Shown: positions 36,375 through 45,056, numbered from the stretch's first letter. The stretch is 64,000 nt of DNA from Ignavibacteria bacterium (GCA_016873805.1 VGVZ01000001.1:124001-188000), one strand, 5' to 3'. The notes: generated by a model from the letters alone, not told the origin. A program made the numbers and translations.

Positions 36375-36643
36375 TTATCTGGATTGTCCGGTGCGTTCAG
36401 CTCGTGATCTGTAAGGCTCAGAGTGCTCGTTGTGAAAGTGCCAGTTCTCGATGTAGCGGGAAGCCAGTTCCTTGTCGCGGACAACGAGAAGATTCTCCGC
36501 GTTGCTTTCTTCGGCTGCCTTGGAAAAGTTTGCGCCAGAGGCGCATCAGCCTTCCGCCAGAAAGACGGCGGACAGGTCGGCTAAGAACGAGCCCGTGATT
36601 ACGGTTTCATTGTCGATGATCATTACTTTGTTGTGAGCAATGG

Positions 36644-36740
36644 CGTGCCTGCACGCCGAAGTGTACTACTAACCTTTGAGATTGTACAACCGTTTCGGCA
36701 CGTCCGCCTTCCGCAAGCGTGCGGCGGACAGGCAGGCGTG
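36644..36740. repeat. GC-rich palindromic element, copy 2 (inside PLD gene)
   Basis: Same ends as the element at 34437-34519. It lies directly before the codons for AHNKVMIID of the PLD gene. A half copy sits at exactly the same place in a second PLD fragment at 39174-39253. Confidence 0.75.
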
Positions 36741-36944
36741 AGCTGCATCTCCGCCAGAGGCGGATCCGCCTTCGGCGGGGATCTTCGTCGAAATGCCGGC
36801 ATTGGCCAGGAAGTCGGCCGAGGAGTATTTCTCGGTTCTCTGGCTCTTGTCCAGTAGCACCTGGACCCTGACCCCTCTCCGATGTGCTTTGACCAGGGCT
36901 TCGGCAATCGGTGCTGAGGTGAAGGAATAAGCCTGAACGAGCAC

Positions 36945-37040
36945 GCCTGCCTGCGCTAACGCTTCCGCCTTCATTGCGTTTCGGCCGACAAGCCGGCAGG
37001 CAGGGATGATTTGGCTTGCCCGCCATGCTTTGTGGCGGGC
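36945..37040. repeat. Pair of mini-palindromes inserted in frame in the PLD gene
   Basis: GCCTGCCTGC (36945) pairs with GCCGGCAGGCAGG (about 37002), and GCCCGCCATGC (37018) pairs with GTGGCGGGC (ends 37040). Together they add roughly 30 codons (KAWRASQIIPACRLVGRNAM region) that interrupt the link between LDNAR and VLVQAYSF. Confidence 0.7.
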
Positions 37041-37411
37041 GTTGTCGAGGGCTTGACGGATGGCAAAGATGGCTCCGCCACGGGGACCCGCCTGCGTCTG
37101 ATGGTTCGACAGGCTCACCATCAAAACGACTTCGGCGGGTAAAGAGAATCCGCCAAACCGCCACAAAGAAGGCGGTCGAGAAAGATGGCGGACAGGGTAG
37201 ACGTCCCAGGTGGGGGAGGCGGGCGTGGCTGATTGGGCATTTGCTGCGACGTTGAGAGTGACACAGCAAATGAAGAATGCCGCTATATGTGCATGGAGTT
37301 TCCGCACCGATTCCTGCCTCATAGGGTCTTTTTTTTGAAATCTCTATAACACATTGAAATCAAACGAACTCCGTCCTCAAAATGTGCTTTGCACTAAATT
37401 TCTATTTAGTG

Positions 37412-37936
37412 TTATTTAGTTTTTAGAAGCTTACCGGTAGGATAGTAGCGCGTTCCGCGTCCCTTTCCTTCCTTTCTGAGCAATCCGTCGCTTACCAGCT
37501 TGCGTAATTGAACAGATGCAGTGACGACATGGATGTTTCCAGCAAGCCCCCGGTAGCCTGTGTTGGTCAAGTATTCTTTCCTTGAGAAGTGCTCTCTTAG
37601 CTTTTCTTCCAAGGAAGCTCTTTGCAAAAGAGGATAGTATTTCGCCGCTTTGCGTGTTCCAACGATTTCCACCACACCCAGATCGATAAGTTCCTTGATC
37701 TCCGCCTTTGCGGTGTCCTTATCGACGCGGTTGACTTTCACGTATTCTCGAAGAACGAAGTGGCCCTTCTTGTTTTGATAGGTCTCAGCCAGGATCCGAC
37801 GTTGGCGGTTGTTCATTTTATCAAGTGGGAAAGATCGAAGCCACCGCATGGTTTCATCATCAAACACAACCGTGTTTCGAAGTTCCTTTGCGTGTCCACC
37901 ATGCAGGCAGGAACACCCCGAATCCCGCCTGCTCAA
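37412..37936 (-). pseudogene. Winged-helix C-terminal fragment
   Basis: The frame codes for 174 residues. From about residue 25 on (FDDETMRWLRSFPLDKMNNR) it looks like the C-terminal winged-helix tail common in AlbA-type and Fic-like regulators, with a first HTH (VDKDTAKAEIKELIDLGVVE) and a second (VVTASVQLRKLVSDGLLRKE). The first 20 or so codons come from the reverse-frame end of the truncated SNF2-type gene, so the gene has lost its true N-terminus at a junction near 37870-37900. It could still be translated as a small DNA-binding protein. Confidence 0.5.
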
Positions 37937-39170
37937 AGATCAACGCCTGGTGCGTCAGAAACTCATGCGCACTACTCGTATCGAGTTCGTAACCGGCCGG
38001 TGCAGATTTTTTCAGACTTCGCTCTACGTGCTGCGAAAGGGCTGCTGCCTGACCCAGCGAGAGGAGCAAGTACTCCCGCGCGTGGTCCCAGGCGGCCTCT
38101 TGCCGTGAGCCGTTCTTCCATAGCTCTTTCACGGGAAGAAGGATGCTTGGATCATCGTGCCGTTGAAGAAGATACTCCACGCGCCACGTGTGGTTCTCTG
38201 CCTCCTTTCCTGATATCCTGCTCGGAATCGACCCGTCCGGCTCGTGCAACCTGAAACAAAGTCGAAAATCCGATTCGGAGAGGCGATCGATTGGTCGGCG
38301 CCATTCGGCTACTTGTTGCGCTAATTCCGCCAGAGATTTCGTCTCTCCGCGCAACATACCTGCCGGAATCTGTAACGCGTGTAGCCACTGACTGTGAAGA
38401 CTCTCAAAAGCGGGCGGCTTTCGCTGAGATGGGCTTTCAATCATTGGGTGTTCACTGGCAGCGGCAGGTCGAACAAGGTGGTCAATAAATTCCGTAATGA
38501 TGTCTGTCAAAAGCTTCTGTCTATCTACGGTGAGCGGCGTTTTCCTCGCCTGCGAGTAGCGTTCGCGCGTCAACGCATGAACCGATGGTGGCATCGCTTT
38601 CAATAGAGAAGTGAATCGCTCCTTGTCGGCATCGAGGAAAACCGGCTGCCATTGAGCACGGAACGATTCGCCGATAACGACTACCCCAGGGAGATACTGC
38701 TGGCGTGCAACCAGCGATCCGGCAAACCGGAGGGCAGCGCGGAAGAAAAGGACATCCTTCCCGAGAGCGACACCGTGGGCAACTGTTCGTGTGTCTCCAA
38801 TGGAACAAAGAAACTGCAGCAGATCGTCCCAGGATATCTCGGCAATGGTAACGCGCCAAGGTTTTAACCTCGGCTTGACCTTCGAATCTGGAGAAGGCCC
38901 GATCAGCGCCGAAGATGGGAGCGCGCTCCCATTAACCGTCGGCAACCAAGCAGTGGCCTTCTTGAAATGAGTCGTTGCGAAGGCTGCATCTCCCAGCTCT
39001 TGCTTGAGCAGCCTGAAGTTTTCCTCGCCGGCATCGTAGGGAAATGTGGTGGAACTGCGTATGAGACGTCGTTGCCCCCTGGCCGCGCGTCCCTTCACAG
39101 GTTCATCAAAAGATCGCTCGGCCCATACAACAGGGCGGCTTTCAAGATTCGAGATGTGGAAGAGAATCAT
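37860..39170 (-). pseudogene. SNF2-type helicase, N-terminal part only
   Basis: 436 residues. The C-terminal part (FLTHQALIFEQAGFGVFLPA, then WWTRKGT) is characteristic of the domain that precedes the SNF2/Rad54 ATPase in bacterial SNF2 helicases (DUF3670 type), but the ATPase itself is absent. The frame breaks just after WWTRKGT at the junction with the winged-helix fragment. The upstream side is also a junction: the first ATG overlaps the end of a PLD fragment. The remains show a gene cut by recombination on at least one side. Confidence 0.6.
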
Positions 39171-39173
39171 TGG

Positions 39174-39253
39174 TTAAACGACCCGGTGATCACAACTTCG
39201 TTATCGATGATCATGACTTTGTTGTGAGCAATCGCGTGCCTGCACGCCGAAGT
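39174..39253 (-). pseudogene. Second PLD nuclease fragment
   Basis: The minus strand reads AIAHNKVMIIDNEVVITGSF then NQ and a stop, matching the HxK region of the PLD gene at 36595-36645. The half palindrome CGTGCCTGCACGCCGAAGT lies at the same position in both. Nothing else of this gene copy is found. Confidence 0.7.
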
Positions 39254-39329
39254 TACCCCGTATTGTTTCTGTTCTTTTCTTTAGGTAGCATTTTTTTGTA
39301 TTGGATTCGCTTGCTACTCGCAACTTAGT

Positions 39330-39420
39330 CGGAACTTACTCGGAACTCTGGCTGCTCTCAGGACAGCTAGGACTTTACTAGGACCTCACTAGGACCCTAC
39401 TCGGACATCACTCGGACCGT
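39330..39420. repeat. Degenerate 11-bp tandem repeat at the end of the AlbA gene
   Basis: On the minus strand, GTCCGAGTGAT, GTCCGAGTAGG, GTCCTAGTGAG, GTCCTAGTAAA and GTCCTAGCTGT follow each other directly. The first unit contains the last codons and stop of the AlbA-type gene. The period is 11 bp, close to one helical turn. Confidence 0.75.
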
Positions 39421-40811
39421 CCAATCAGCTTGTCAAGCTGCAATCCTTCCTTTAGCGAGTACGTACCGGTTGGATCCGTCGCTGATTTCCCGGACCAGAC
39501 AAGAATTTCTGACATTCCTTTAAGATTTCTCCGAACGACTCTGAGTGCAATACCCAGATACTCCTGGAGTTCACTCGTTCTCGCCTGACCATGCTTCTTT
39601 AAGTAACTGACGATCTTCTTCTGAGTCTCATTCAATCGAATTGGCGGCGCAGCTTTTCCTCTTGCAACTGCTGTCTTCGAGCGCTTGAAGGTCACGACAA
39701 AACTCTCTGACTTGACTGCGAATTCCGGGACAGATAAACCAGCTTCCTTGCACAGATCGATGATCCGGTTCGTTCCCGTTCCCCACTGCTCGATATATTT
39801 GATCAGATAAAAACAGTCCGCGACGAGTCCGTTTCGCGGCTTCGATTCGTGCTCGTGCTTCAATGATTCGGCCGTAATTCCAGGCGGCAGGGTACCCGGA
39901 CTCCATACCTCAAGCCGGTCATCAAAAATCCGAATCTGGACGTTACCAGGATCTTCATAGTCCCGATGACAGACCGCGTTGACAATTGCCTCGCGTAGAG
40001 CCTCTTTTGGGTATTCCCAGACGTCCTCCCGCTCGGGTTCGCCCGTCATTTTCACACCCACATTTATATGCTTACGTATGAAATTCAGAGCTTCGGGAAC
40101 TTGCTCAATAATCGATCCTTCAAAGACTTTCATGTCGATGAAATCAATTGGCTTTGTTCCAGCGAAACGACCGCAACGCAATTTAGCTTGGATAAGATGC
40201 GATTGCGGATCTTTGCCGAAGAGGAGTAAAGCCGCATTCGTCGGCTTCCCCTTCTTGAGCAAGTGGAGCCGGGTCAACAATTGGGAAATCTGTCGTGAGC
40301 CTTCAAATGTCGTGTTGCGTTCTTCTTCAGCTCTTCGGAGAAACGCTCGCACTCGCCCGCTGTCGACGTCAGAAAAAAATGCTTGACTTGGAGCTTCGTG
40401 ATCCCAGAGAAATGGTAGACTGTCCCGGACGAGCTGTCTGATTTTTTCTGCAGAAGCGCGTTGATTGGAGCGGCCAACTCGAATGAAAACCTTGTCGGAT
40501 GCCCAGACAGGCTTTACAGGGAACTCAGGGATTGAGATTTTGATGACATCCTTCCCGTTGATCCTCTGGGTTTCAATGGAAGGGAAAACTTTGGGATCGG
40601 TGTTTTGTTTGATTTCATTGGCGATGTTCTCCAGCGTGCGACCACCGATGTCCAGGCCAAGAACTTCTCCCGAAGGGTCAATGCCGATGTAAACAGTGCC
40701 ACCATGCGTGTTTGAAAACGCCGACACGGTCTCGAGGATTTCCTTTCGTTCTGCTAACGAACTCTTGAATTCTGTCGTCTCGTTTTCTTTGAGTTTGAAT
40801 TGTTTTGGCAT
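39408..40811 (-). CDS. AlbA_2 (Schlafen-type) domain regulator with HATPase_c_4
   Basis: 467 residues from the ATG at 40811 (the TTG at 40829 adds six). The N-terminal AlbA_2 domain reads ENETTEFKSSLAERKEILET and GGTVYIGIDPSGEVLGL. The middle has the divergent ATPase signature EALREAIVNAVCHRDYED with IFDDRLEVWSPGTLP, and GTGTNRI. The C-terminus is a winged helix (TSELQEYLGIALRVVRRNLK). These proteins are often labelled RecG-like regulators, but no helicase is present. Some are linked to defence or toxin-antitoxin loci. It follows the AbiEi-like gene by about 60 bp. Confidence 0.85.
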   Translation of the reverse strand: MPKQFKLKENETTEFKSSLAERKEILETVSAFSNTHGGTVYIGIDPSGEVLGLDIGGRTLENIANEIKQNTDPKVFPSIETQRINGKDVIKISIPEFPVKPVWASDKVFIRVGRSNQRASAEKIRQLVRDSLPFLWDHEAPSQAFFSDVDSGRVRAFLRRAEEERNTTFEGSRQISQLLTRLHLLKKGKPTNAALLLFGKDPQSHLIQAKLRCGRFAGTKPIDFIDMKVFEGSIIEQVPEALNFIRKHINVGVKMTGEPEREDVWEYPKEALREAIVNAVCHRDYEDPGNVQIRIFDDRLEVWSPGTLPPGITAESLKHEHESKPRNGLVADCFYLIKYIEQWGTGTNRIIDLCKEAGLSVPEFAVKSESFVVTFKRSKTAVARGKAAPPIRLNETQKKIVSYLKKHGQARTSELQEYLGIALRVVRRNLKGMSEILVWSGKSATDPTGTYSLKEGLQLDKLIGRSE

Positions 40812-40873
40812 TTGAATTCTTGTGGTCAATTCGTGGACACAGTGTTAGAGATTGACGATTATGGTTACACCGA

Positions 40874-41671
40874 TCAGATGATAATAGAGTCTTTGTGTTC
40901 GGAGCACAACTTCACGATGGAAGTTTTCACTTTCCGGCGCTCGGCATAGCGGAACAACCTTCCCATGTTGATGCGATGCGCAAAGATGATGTTCTCAAAT
41001 ATGCGCTTGAATTCTGCCAGATCCATCAGGAACAGCCGGTCCTTCTCGAGAAAGAGATCAACGAGCGTTTTCTCGATGGTTGCGTAGTGACCGTCGACTG
41101 GCTCTTCTGTAACCAATTGACGGACAATGATCCGCCGATCAGACGCAACCACATATTTTTCTACTTCCGTTTGTTTGGGATTGGAATAGACCGTATACTT
41201 GCGGCCCTGCAAGTATTCTGCGACCGGAGTAATAGCATCCGTTTCTGTGTGGAGGAATATCGTAAAACGGCTCATAAGGTGATGAGCAAATGGCTGCAGC
41301 TGCTCCGTACTCCAGACAGAGAACTGCAGTTGGGGGAATTGCTTCTCTACTAGCCGGGCGATTGTTCTTACAGAAGCGTACTGTGGTTTGAACGGCGTCG
41401 GGATTGTAGAGTACCATCTTCTTCCGGCATCAAAGAGCATTTTGGATTCTACGAGCCTGTAGAGCGTCGTGTAGAGGGAGCTCGGCGGTATTCTGTTTTT
41501 GCTGCCAAGCTTTCTTCTCAACCCTTTGACGCTCGCATATTTTGCGGAATCGAGCGCCTGAAGTAGTGTGTCTTTGAGCGTCTTCGTGGCAGTGTTCTCC
41601 TGTATAACTAAGGCACATACATTTATATGTGCCGTAATTATACAACAAATGCCAGAATGTTGCAAACTCAA
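40874..41671 (-). CDS. AbiEi-like antitoxin/regulator (DUF6577-type)
   Basis: The frame is open for 265 residues. It has an N-terminal wHTH (ASVKGLRRKLGSKNRIPPSS), the FPQLQFSVWSTEQLQPFAHH motif typical of AbiEi relatives, and IEKTLVDLFLEKDRLFLMDL with a basic RYAERRK segment near the end. Family members are type IV antitoxins that repress their own operon. The first 28 or so codons overlap a palindrome and are not conserved. CAGGAG at about 41597 points to a start near 41587, but only ACG codons lie there, so the start is uncertain and may be mutated. No AbiEii nucleotidyltransferase gene is adjacent. Confidence 0.65.
   Translation of the reverse strand: MSLQHSGICCIITAHINVCALVIQENTATKTLKDTLLQALDSAKYASVKGLRRKLGSKNRIPPSSLYTTLYRLVESKMLFDAGRRWYSTIPTPFKPQYASVRTIARLVEKQFPQLQFSVWSTEQLQPFAHHLMSRFTIFLHTETDAITPVAEYLQGRKYTVYSNPKQTEVEKYVVASDRRIIVRQLVTEEPVDGHYATIEKTLVDLFLEKDRLFLMDLAEFKRIFENIIFAHRINMGRLFRYAERRKVKTSIVKLCSEHKDSIII
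41612..41633. promoter_or_regulatory. Palindromic operator candidate of the AbiEi-like gene
   Basis: GGCACATA (41612-41619) and TATGTGCC (41626-41633) form perfect 8-bp arms around six bases. The site lies just before the CAGGAG of the AbiEi-like gene. AbiEi antitoxins are known to repress by binding inverted repeats in their promoter. Confidence 0.55.
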
Positions 41672-41853
41672 AGATGCGGGTTCAGAATACTTGGAGAAGT
41701 CCCAATAGGGAGAAGTAAAGCGTCGGATACACGGATTCGGAAGAGTCGGGGCCAGGAAAGCTTTTTGAAAATGGTGGAATTTTTCGTATCCTTATTATCG
41801 TAGCTCTAACTCGGTAATGACGACCTCGTCTACTGGGTGCAGAGAGTTGTCTT

Positions 41854-42177
41854 TTAGGGCTACTCCCAAAACGGCCCGCGAGCGTTGTGGGCGAGCGGCT
41901 GCCGTTTTGAGGATCCCGTCGATCCGCCGCAGGCGGAGAGACGGGAGCTGCCCCGCAAAGTCGACGACACGAGTTAGCTGCTTGTGATATCAGAGCGGCT
42001 ACCTCGTCTGTCGTTTTGAGGAGTTAGCGAGTCCGTCAGGACGAAAAAAACTCTTTGTTGTTTCGCGCGTCCCGACATTTTTCAGTCGGGATTGTCGGGA
42101 CCGGAAACACGGGTTCTCCGCCTACGCTTGAACAATAGCTTCGGCGGATCTCACTTCGTTCGAGAATCCCGTTAGGG
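41854..42177 (+). repeat. 358-bp-type unit, copy 3, with tRNA-Glu 3'-end sequence
   Basis: TTAGGGCTACTCCCAAAACG (41854-41873) is identical to 5491-5510. The first hairpin has changed to AAAACGGC...GCCGTTTT, keeping base pairing, and part of the GTCCCGACGATGCC segment is missing. It ends with GAGAATCCCGTTAGGG (up to 42177), again like the tRNA-Glu 3' end. It is the likely right attachment scar of the island. Confidence 0.85.
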
Positions 42178-42511
42178 AGGCATAACATTTCGGAATTTGG
42201 AAATCGGGTAATTTGGTAATTTGCCCAACGGACCCCGGGTTGACGCTTCTATTAACTCCGCTCCCCAGAAGTCTTCTCCCCTGCTCAACCGCTTTTTCCC
42301 ACTCGCGTAGATCCTCATCGCTGAACAGGTGTGCATTCTCTTCCGTCAGGATCATCCCGGTCTTCCGGACGGCATAGAGCTGCACGGGGTCGATTTTCAC
42401 CTCCATTCCTGCTTCGACAGATTCGTCAAGCGCTTCGCGGGGATCGGACTGTCGGGATCGAAGAAGAATGGATCCTTCGGTCCCGGCTCGCGGCCGAATT
42501 ACCTTATGCAA
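42122..42511 (-). CDS. Hypothetical protein, 3' end replaced by repeat sequence
   Basis: 129 residues from an ATG at 42511. The central part (VKIDPVQLYAVRKTGMILTE, then DEDLREWEKAVEQGRRLL) looks like genuine protein, but no family is recognised. The last 30-40 residues are read from the copy-3 repeat and its flank, so the original C-terminus has probably been lost. Confidence 0.35.
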   Translation of the reverse strand: MHKVIRPRAGTEGSILLRSRQSDPREALDESVEAGMEVKIDPVQLYAVRKTGMILTEENAHLFSDEDLREWEKAVEQGRRLLGSGVNRSVNPGSVGQITKLPDFQIPKCYASLTGFSNEVRSAEAIVQA

Positions 42512-42637
42512 GCGCTCCTTTCACTGCTTCATCCTAGCCACCGTTCACCGTTTACCCTTCAGCGCTTACCGCTTCTATTGAACCAGCGGGAGGCGATGAG
42601 GTGCAGCGATGTTCTGTGCTCACTTTCACCTGAGTTA

Positions 42638-43582
42638 TCAAAGAAAAATGTTGTCATTATGCCATTTGAGAAACTCTGCGGTGGGTTTCTCCTGCTCTTT
42701 TAACGGGGTGACTATATCCGTCCCGTGAAACGGATAGTAAGACCTGCCATTGCTGTAATCAACGCGCAATCGGTTGCTTACTTCAAGCTTGAAATCCGTT
42801 GTGACAGTGATGTATCCCTGCTCAAAGAGCCGATGAAGGTCTGCACGTAGGAGCAGTCCGTTTCGAGTGTCATGAGGTCCTTCTTTGGAATACGGTCTGA
42901 TATGAGCAGCTTCAAGGGCGGGAAGAGAATGTTCCTTTGTTACCGCACAGGCCCTTCCGTAGGCTTCGGTAACAGCAACGCGAAAGGCGCCTTGCCCTAA
43001 ACGTGGTCTCATTGTTATTGGCGAACCAAATCGGGGGCGTTCACCTTGAACCACCGCGGTGTCGACCCCCGTAGGTTTCGGCAAATCGACCCGGACTCGA
43101 GAAAGACACTCATCCCAAACCCTCTTCCCTTCACCGACGGTTAGATCGTACCGAGTCGGCCGGAGAGTTCGGACAGGCCAATCGCGAGGTTGCGGAATCC
43201 ATTGGCTTTCGGAAAAGAACGTGACATGAACGACGATGATACAACCAATTTGAGCGATGGGAGAGTCGCCTCTGTAATCAAAGCGCCGACGGATCTTTGA
43301 GATCCGGTTTTTCATCTCGTCAAATGAGGCACAACCGTTTCCCTCACCGAAACAATCCCATGCAAGCCAATCGGGGAGTGCCGCGTATCGGACAAAGAAA
43401 CCAAATCCGGCGATTGCATTGTGAGGAGCTTTGAGCTTGAACAAAAACGGGGAGAATTCAGGAGCTCGGAAGGTCCAGTGGGACGATGGGGTCCAGAAAT
43501 TGACCTCTTCCCTCGTAGGATTGCTGGCCAGAAAGTGATACCAACGATAATCAGTTATCGCAATTGTTCCGAAAAGGGACAT
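42638..43582 (-). CDS. HNH endonuclease
   Basis: 314 residues from the ATG at 43582. A GTG at 43591 overlapping the preceding stop is an alternative start with translational coupling. The N-terminal 180 residues are a family-specific region. The C-terminal HNH nuclease has GRACAVTKEHSLPALEAAHI, then RNGLLLRADLHRLFEQGYIT: a His pair around AAHI, the conserved N in NGLLL and H in LHRLF. Such proteins act as type IV or stand-alone restriction nucleases. It follows a PD-(D/E)XK-like gene and an Mrr gene, so it is part of a defence cluster. Confidence 0.82.
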   Translation of the reverse strand: MSLFGTIAITDYRWYHFLASNPTREEVNFWTPSSHWTFRAPEFSPFLFKLKAPHNAIAGFGFFVRYAALPDWLAWDCFGEGNGCASFDEMKNRISKIRRRFDYRGDSPIAQIGCIIVVHVTFFSESQWIPQPRDWPVRTLRPTRYDLTVGEGKRVWDECLSRVRVDLPKPTGVDTAVVQGERPRFGSPITMRPRLGQGAFRVAVTEAYGRACAVTKEHSLPALEAAHIRPYSKEGPHDTRNGLLLRADLHRLFEQGYITVTTDFKLEVSNRLRVDYSNGRSYYPFHGTDIVTPLKEQEKPTAEFLKWHNDNIFL

Positions 43583-43587
43583 TGAGG

Positions 43588-44019
43588 TCACGAGAACAAC
43601 TTATGCACTTTTCTGTCAAAGAGATGTTGATGGAACGCCGAGGCGTGGCTCTTAGACGGAACGCCATCTGTGTGAAAATAGAGCTGATAGCGATTGCTTG
43701 AATGTTGCTGTGCCAACTTGCGAATTTCTTTTCCCGTGAAAAGCCAGATTCGGTCCGTTGACAAATCGACAAGCGCCACAATGTCGGCTGTGGATTTGTC
43801 GTCAATCCACAGGTTCAAAGACGGCCTTCCTTTTCCCCCGGCGGGCTTGGGCTTCAGATTCGTTTTCACTTGAATAGTTCGCGCTTTCTTCTTCCGCGCG
43901 GAAAAGACAACCATGTCAATGCCTGAATCCGTGGTCATGAGAGAAGAGTCGTAACTATAGAGCAACAACCTCTGTTGGACTAGTTCACCCGCTCGCCCTA
44001 TTTGAGCTTTGGTGATCAT
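43588..44019 (-). CDS. Restriction-endonuclease-fold (PD-(D/E)XK-like) protein
   Basis: 143 residues from the ATG at 44019. The opening helix (QIGRAGELVQQRLLLYSYD) is followed by the core D in GIDMVVFSA and Q-x-K in TIQVKTN. This is the order of a PD-(D/E)XK nuclease with Gln replacing the usual acidic residue. Its role may be cleavage or DNA binding only. It lies 4 bp after the mrr gene and runs into the HNH gene. Confidence 0.6.
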   Translation of the reverse strand: MITKAQIGRAGELVQQRLLLYSYDSSLMTTDSGIDMVVFSARKKKARTIQVKTNLKPKPAGGKGRPSLNLWIDDKSTADIVALVDLSTDRIWLFTGKEIRKLAQQHSSNRYQLYFHTDGVPSKSHASAFHQHLFDRKVHKLFS

Positions 44020-44023
44020 TGAT

Positions 44024-44905
44024 TTAATCCTCTGAATCGAGGAAATACACGGCCCGGAGGGGCAGGTGTCGCCGGCTGACGTCGGGAATTCTCTCATAAT
44101 TCTGAATCCACAAATCGATCAAACGCCGCGAATCCACGAGCATAAGCCGGCGCTTTTCCTGATAACGCGCCTCCTCCTCGGCATCCTTTGTGAACCCACC
44201 CATTGCCACATAGAGACCTACATCTCCTTCGGAGACAAGGGCCAAAAAGGATCGAATTTCCTTTGAATCAACCTTGTCCGCTCTCCTCTTCACCTGGACC
44301 TTGATGCGAGGACCGTTGAGGCCAAGCGGGTCCGAATTTGCTATGATATCCACCCCCCTATCAGGACCCGGTGGAGCGACCCAGGCGACATGATAACCCA
44401 TGCCCTTCAGTAACCCTGCAACAAGATTTTGAAAGTCGTAGGGATTCATTTGGGATAAGTGTAGTTCGAGCTCAGACCACGCAGCTTCCTCTGCTTCCTC
44501 CAATGTTGTCCCCGGCTCTGGCGTATCCCCTGCTCCAGTCCCGTCTTCTTCCGGCTGTTCCTTCCGCCACTTTCTGTAGAGCCGATCCGCCTCTCTGGCA
44601 AACTCCTCCGGATCCTTGTGTTTCTCGAAAGCCTTCAATCCGGCCTCTGAAATTGACCAAAGACCCTTATCCTTGATCAGCCAGCCTGCTTTCACGAAAG
44701 TAATCGTGCCAAATCGGACTATCCGCTCGTATCGTCGAACATTGGGCATCGTGGGGAATGCGCCTTCTTCAAACTCGGTTGGCGGAACGATCTTTTCCAG
44801 CTCGCGCAGGATATCCTTTGCGGGATAACCGTCGGGATGTTTTCTGAGGATTTCGAAGATACCCCGAACAAGTTAACCATTGCGTTTTCTTGTTATCTCT
44901 GGCAT
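44024..44905 (-). pseudogene. mrr: Mrr-type restriction endonuclease with a premature stop at codon 11
   Basis: The frame from the ATG at 44905 reads MPEITRKRNG, then TAA (44873-44875), then LVRGIFEILRKHPDGYPAKD and on without further breaks. The wHTH N-domain and the Mrr_cat domain are otherwise complete: FQNLVAGLLKGMGYHV, PDRGVDIIAN and KVQVKRR give the D...QxK catalytic layout. A single base change from GAA could explain the TAA. Restart at the ATG at 44749 would give 241 residues lacking much of the DNA-binding domain. Mrr enzymes cut methylated DNA. Confidence 0.75.
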
Positions 44906-45056
44906 TTTAGTTTTCTCTATCGTGCGGTTATTCCTTTTCTCCCGACCCCAAGAGTCCACGCCTCAAACATCTACTCCAGATGCTCCCAGGTACGATGACA
45001 CTGGTACATCGCCTCTGAATAGATCTACGCGATCAACTCCCGAATGATCTGACCCT

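Larger units (their letters stand above)
36375..37322 (-). pseudogene. Phospholipase D-family nuclease broken by palindromic insertions
   Basis: The pieces of one PLD-type endonuclease can be read in order on the minus strand. They are a signal-like start (residues 1-30), GGAIFAIRQALDNAR, VLVQAYSFTSAPIAEALVKA, VQVLLDKSQRTEKYSSADFL, then the catalytic HxK(x)4D motif HNKVMIIDNETVITGSF (36595-36645), NFSKAAEESNAENLLVVRDK and a terminal WHFHNEHSEPY ending at 36375. Between the pieces lie GC-rich palindromic inserts at about 37070-37200, 36945-37040, 36644-36785 and 36536-36586. The first two keep the frame; the last two introduce stops. Only one HxK motif is seen, as in Nuc-type dimeric enzymes. 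Confidence 0.75.
5500..42177. mobile_element. Putative genomic island in tRNA-Glu
   Basis: The left end is the tRNA-Glu 3' end followed by the 358-bp units. The right end at 41854-42177 carries TTAGGGCTACTCCCAAAACG, identical to 5491-5510, then a diverged third unit. Just inside the left end lies a serine recombinase remnant. The interior holds the tubulin-like, vWA and kinase-like operons, the Liv importer, broken genes and antitoxin-like genes. The flanking genes are host housekeeping genes on the left and a defence cluster plus starch locus on the right. The true right boundary could lie further right, up to about 50.5 kb. Integration by the remnant recombinase is inference. Confidence 0.5.

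Noticed and set aside
37860-39170. Functional helicase
   Set aside because: Only the region before the ATPase is present. No Walker A, DEAH or later SNF2 motifs can be found in any frame downstream.
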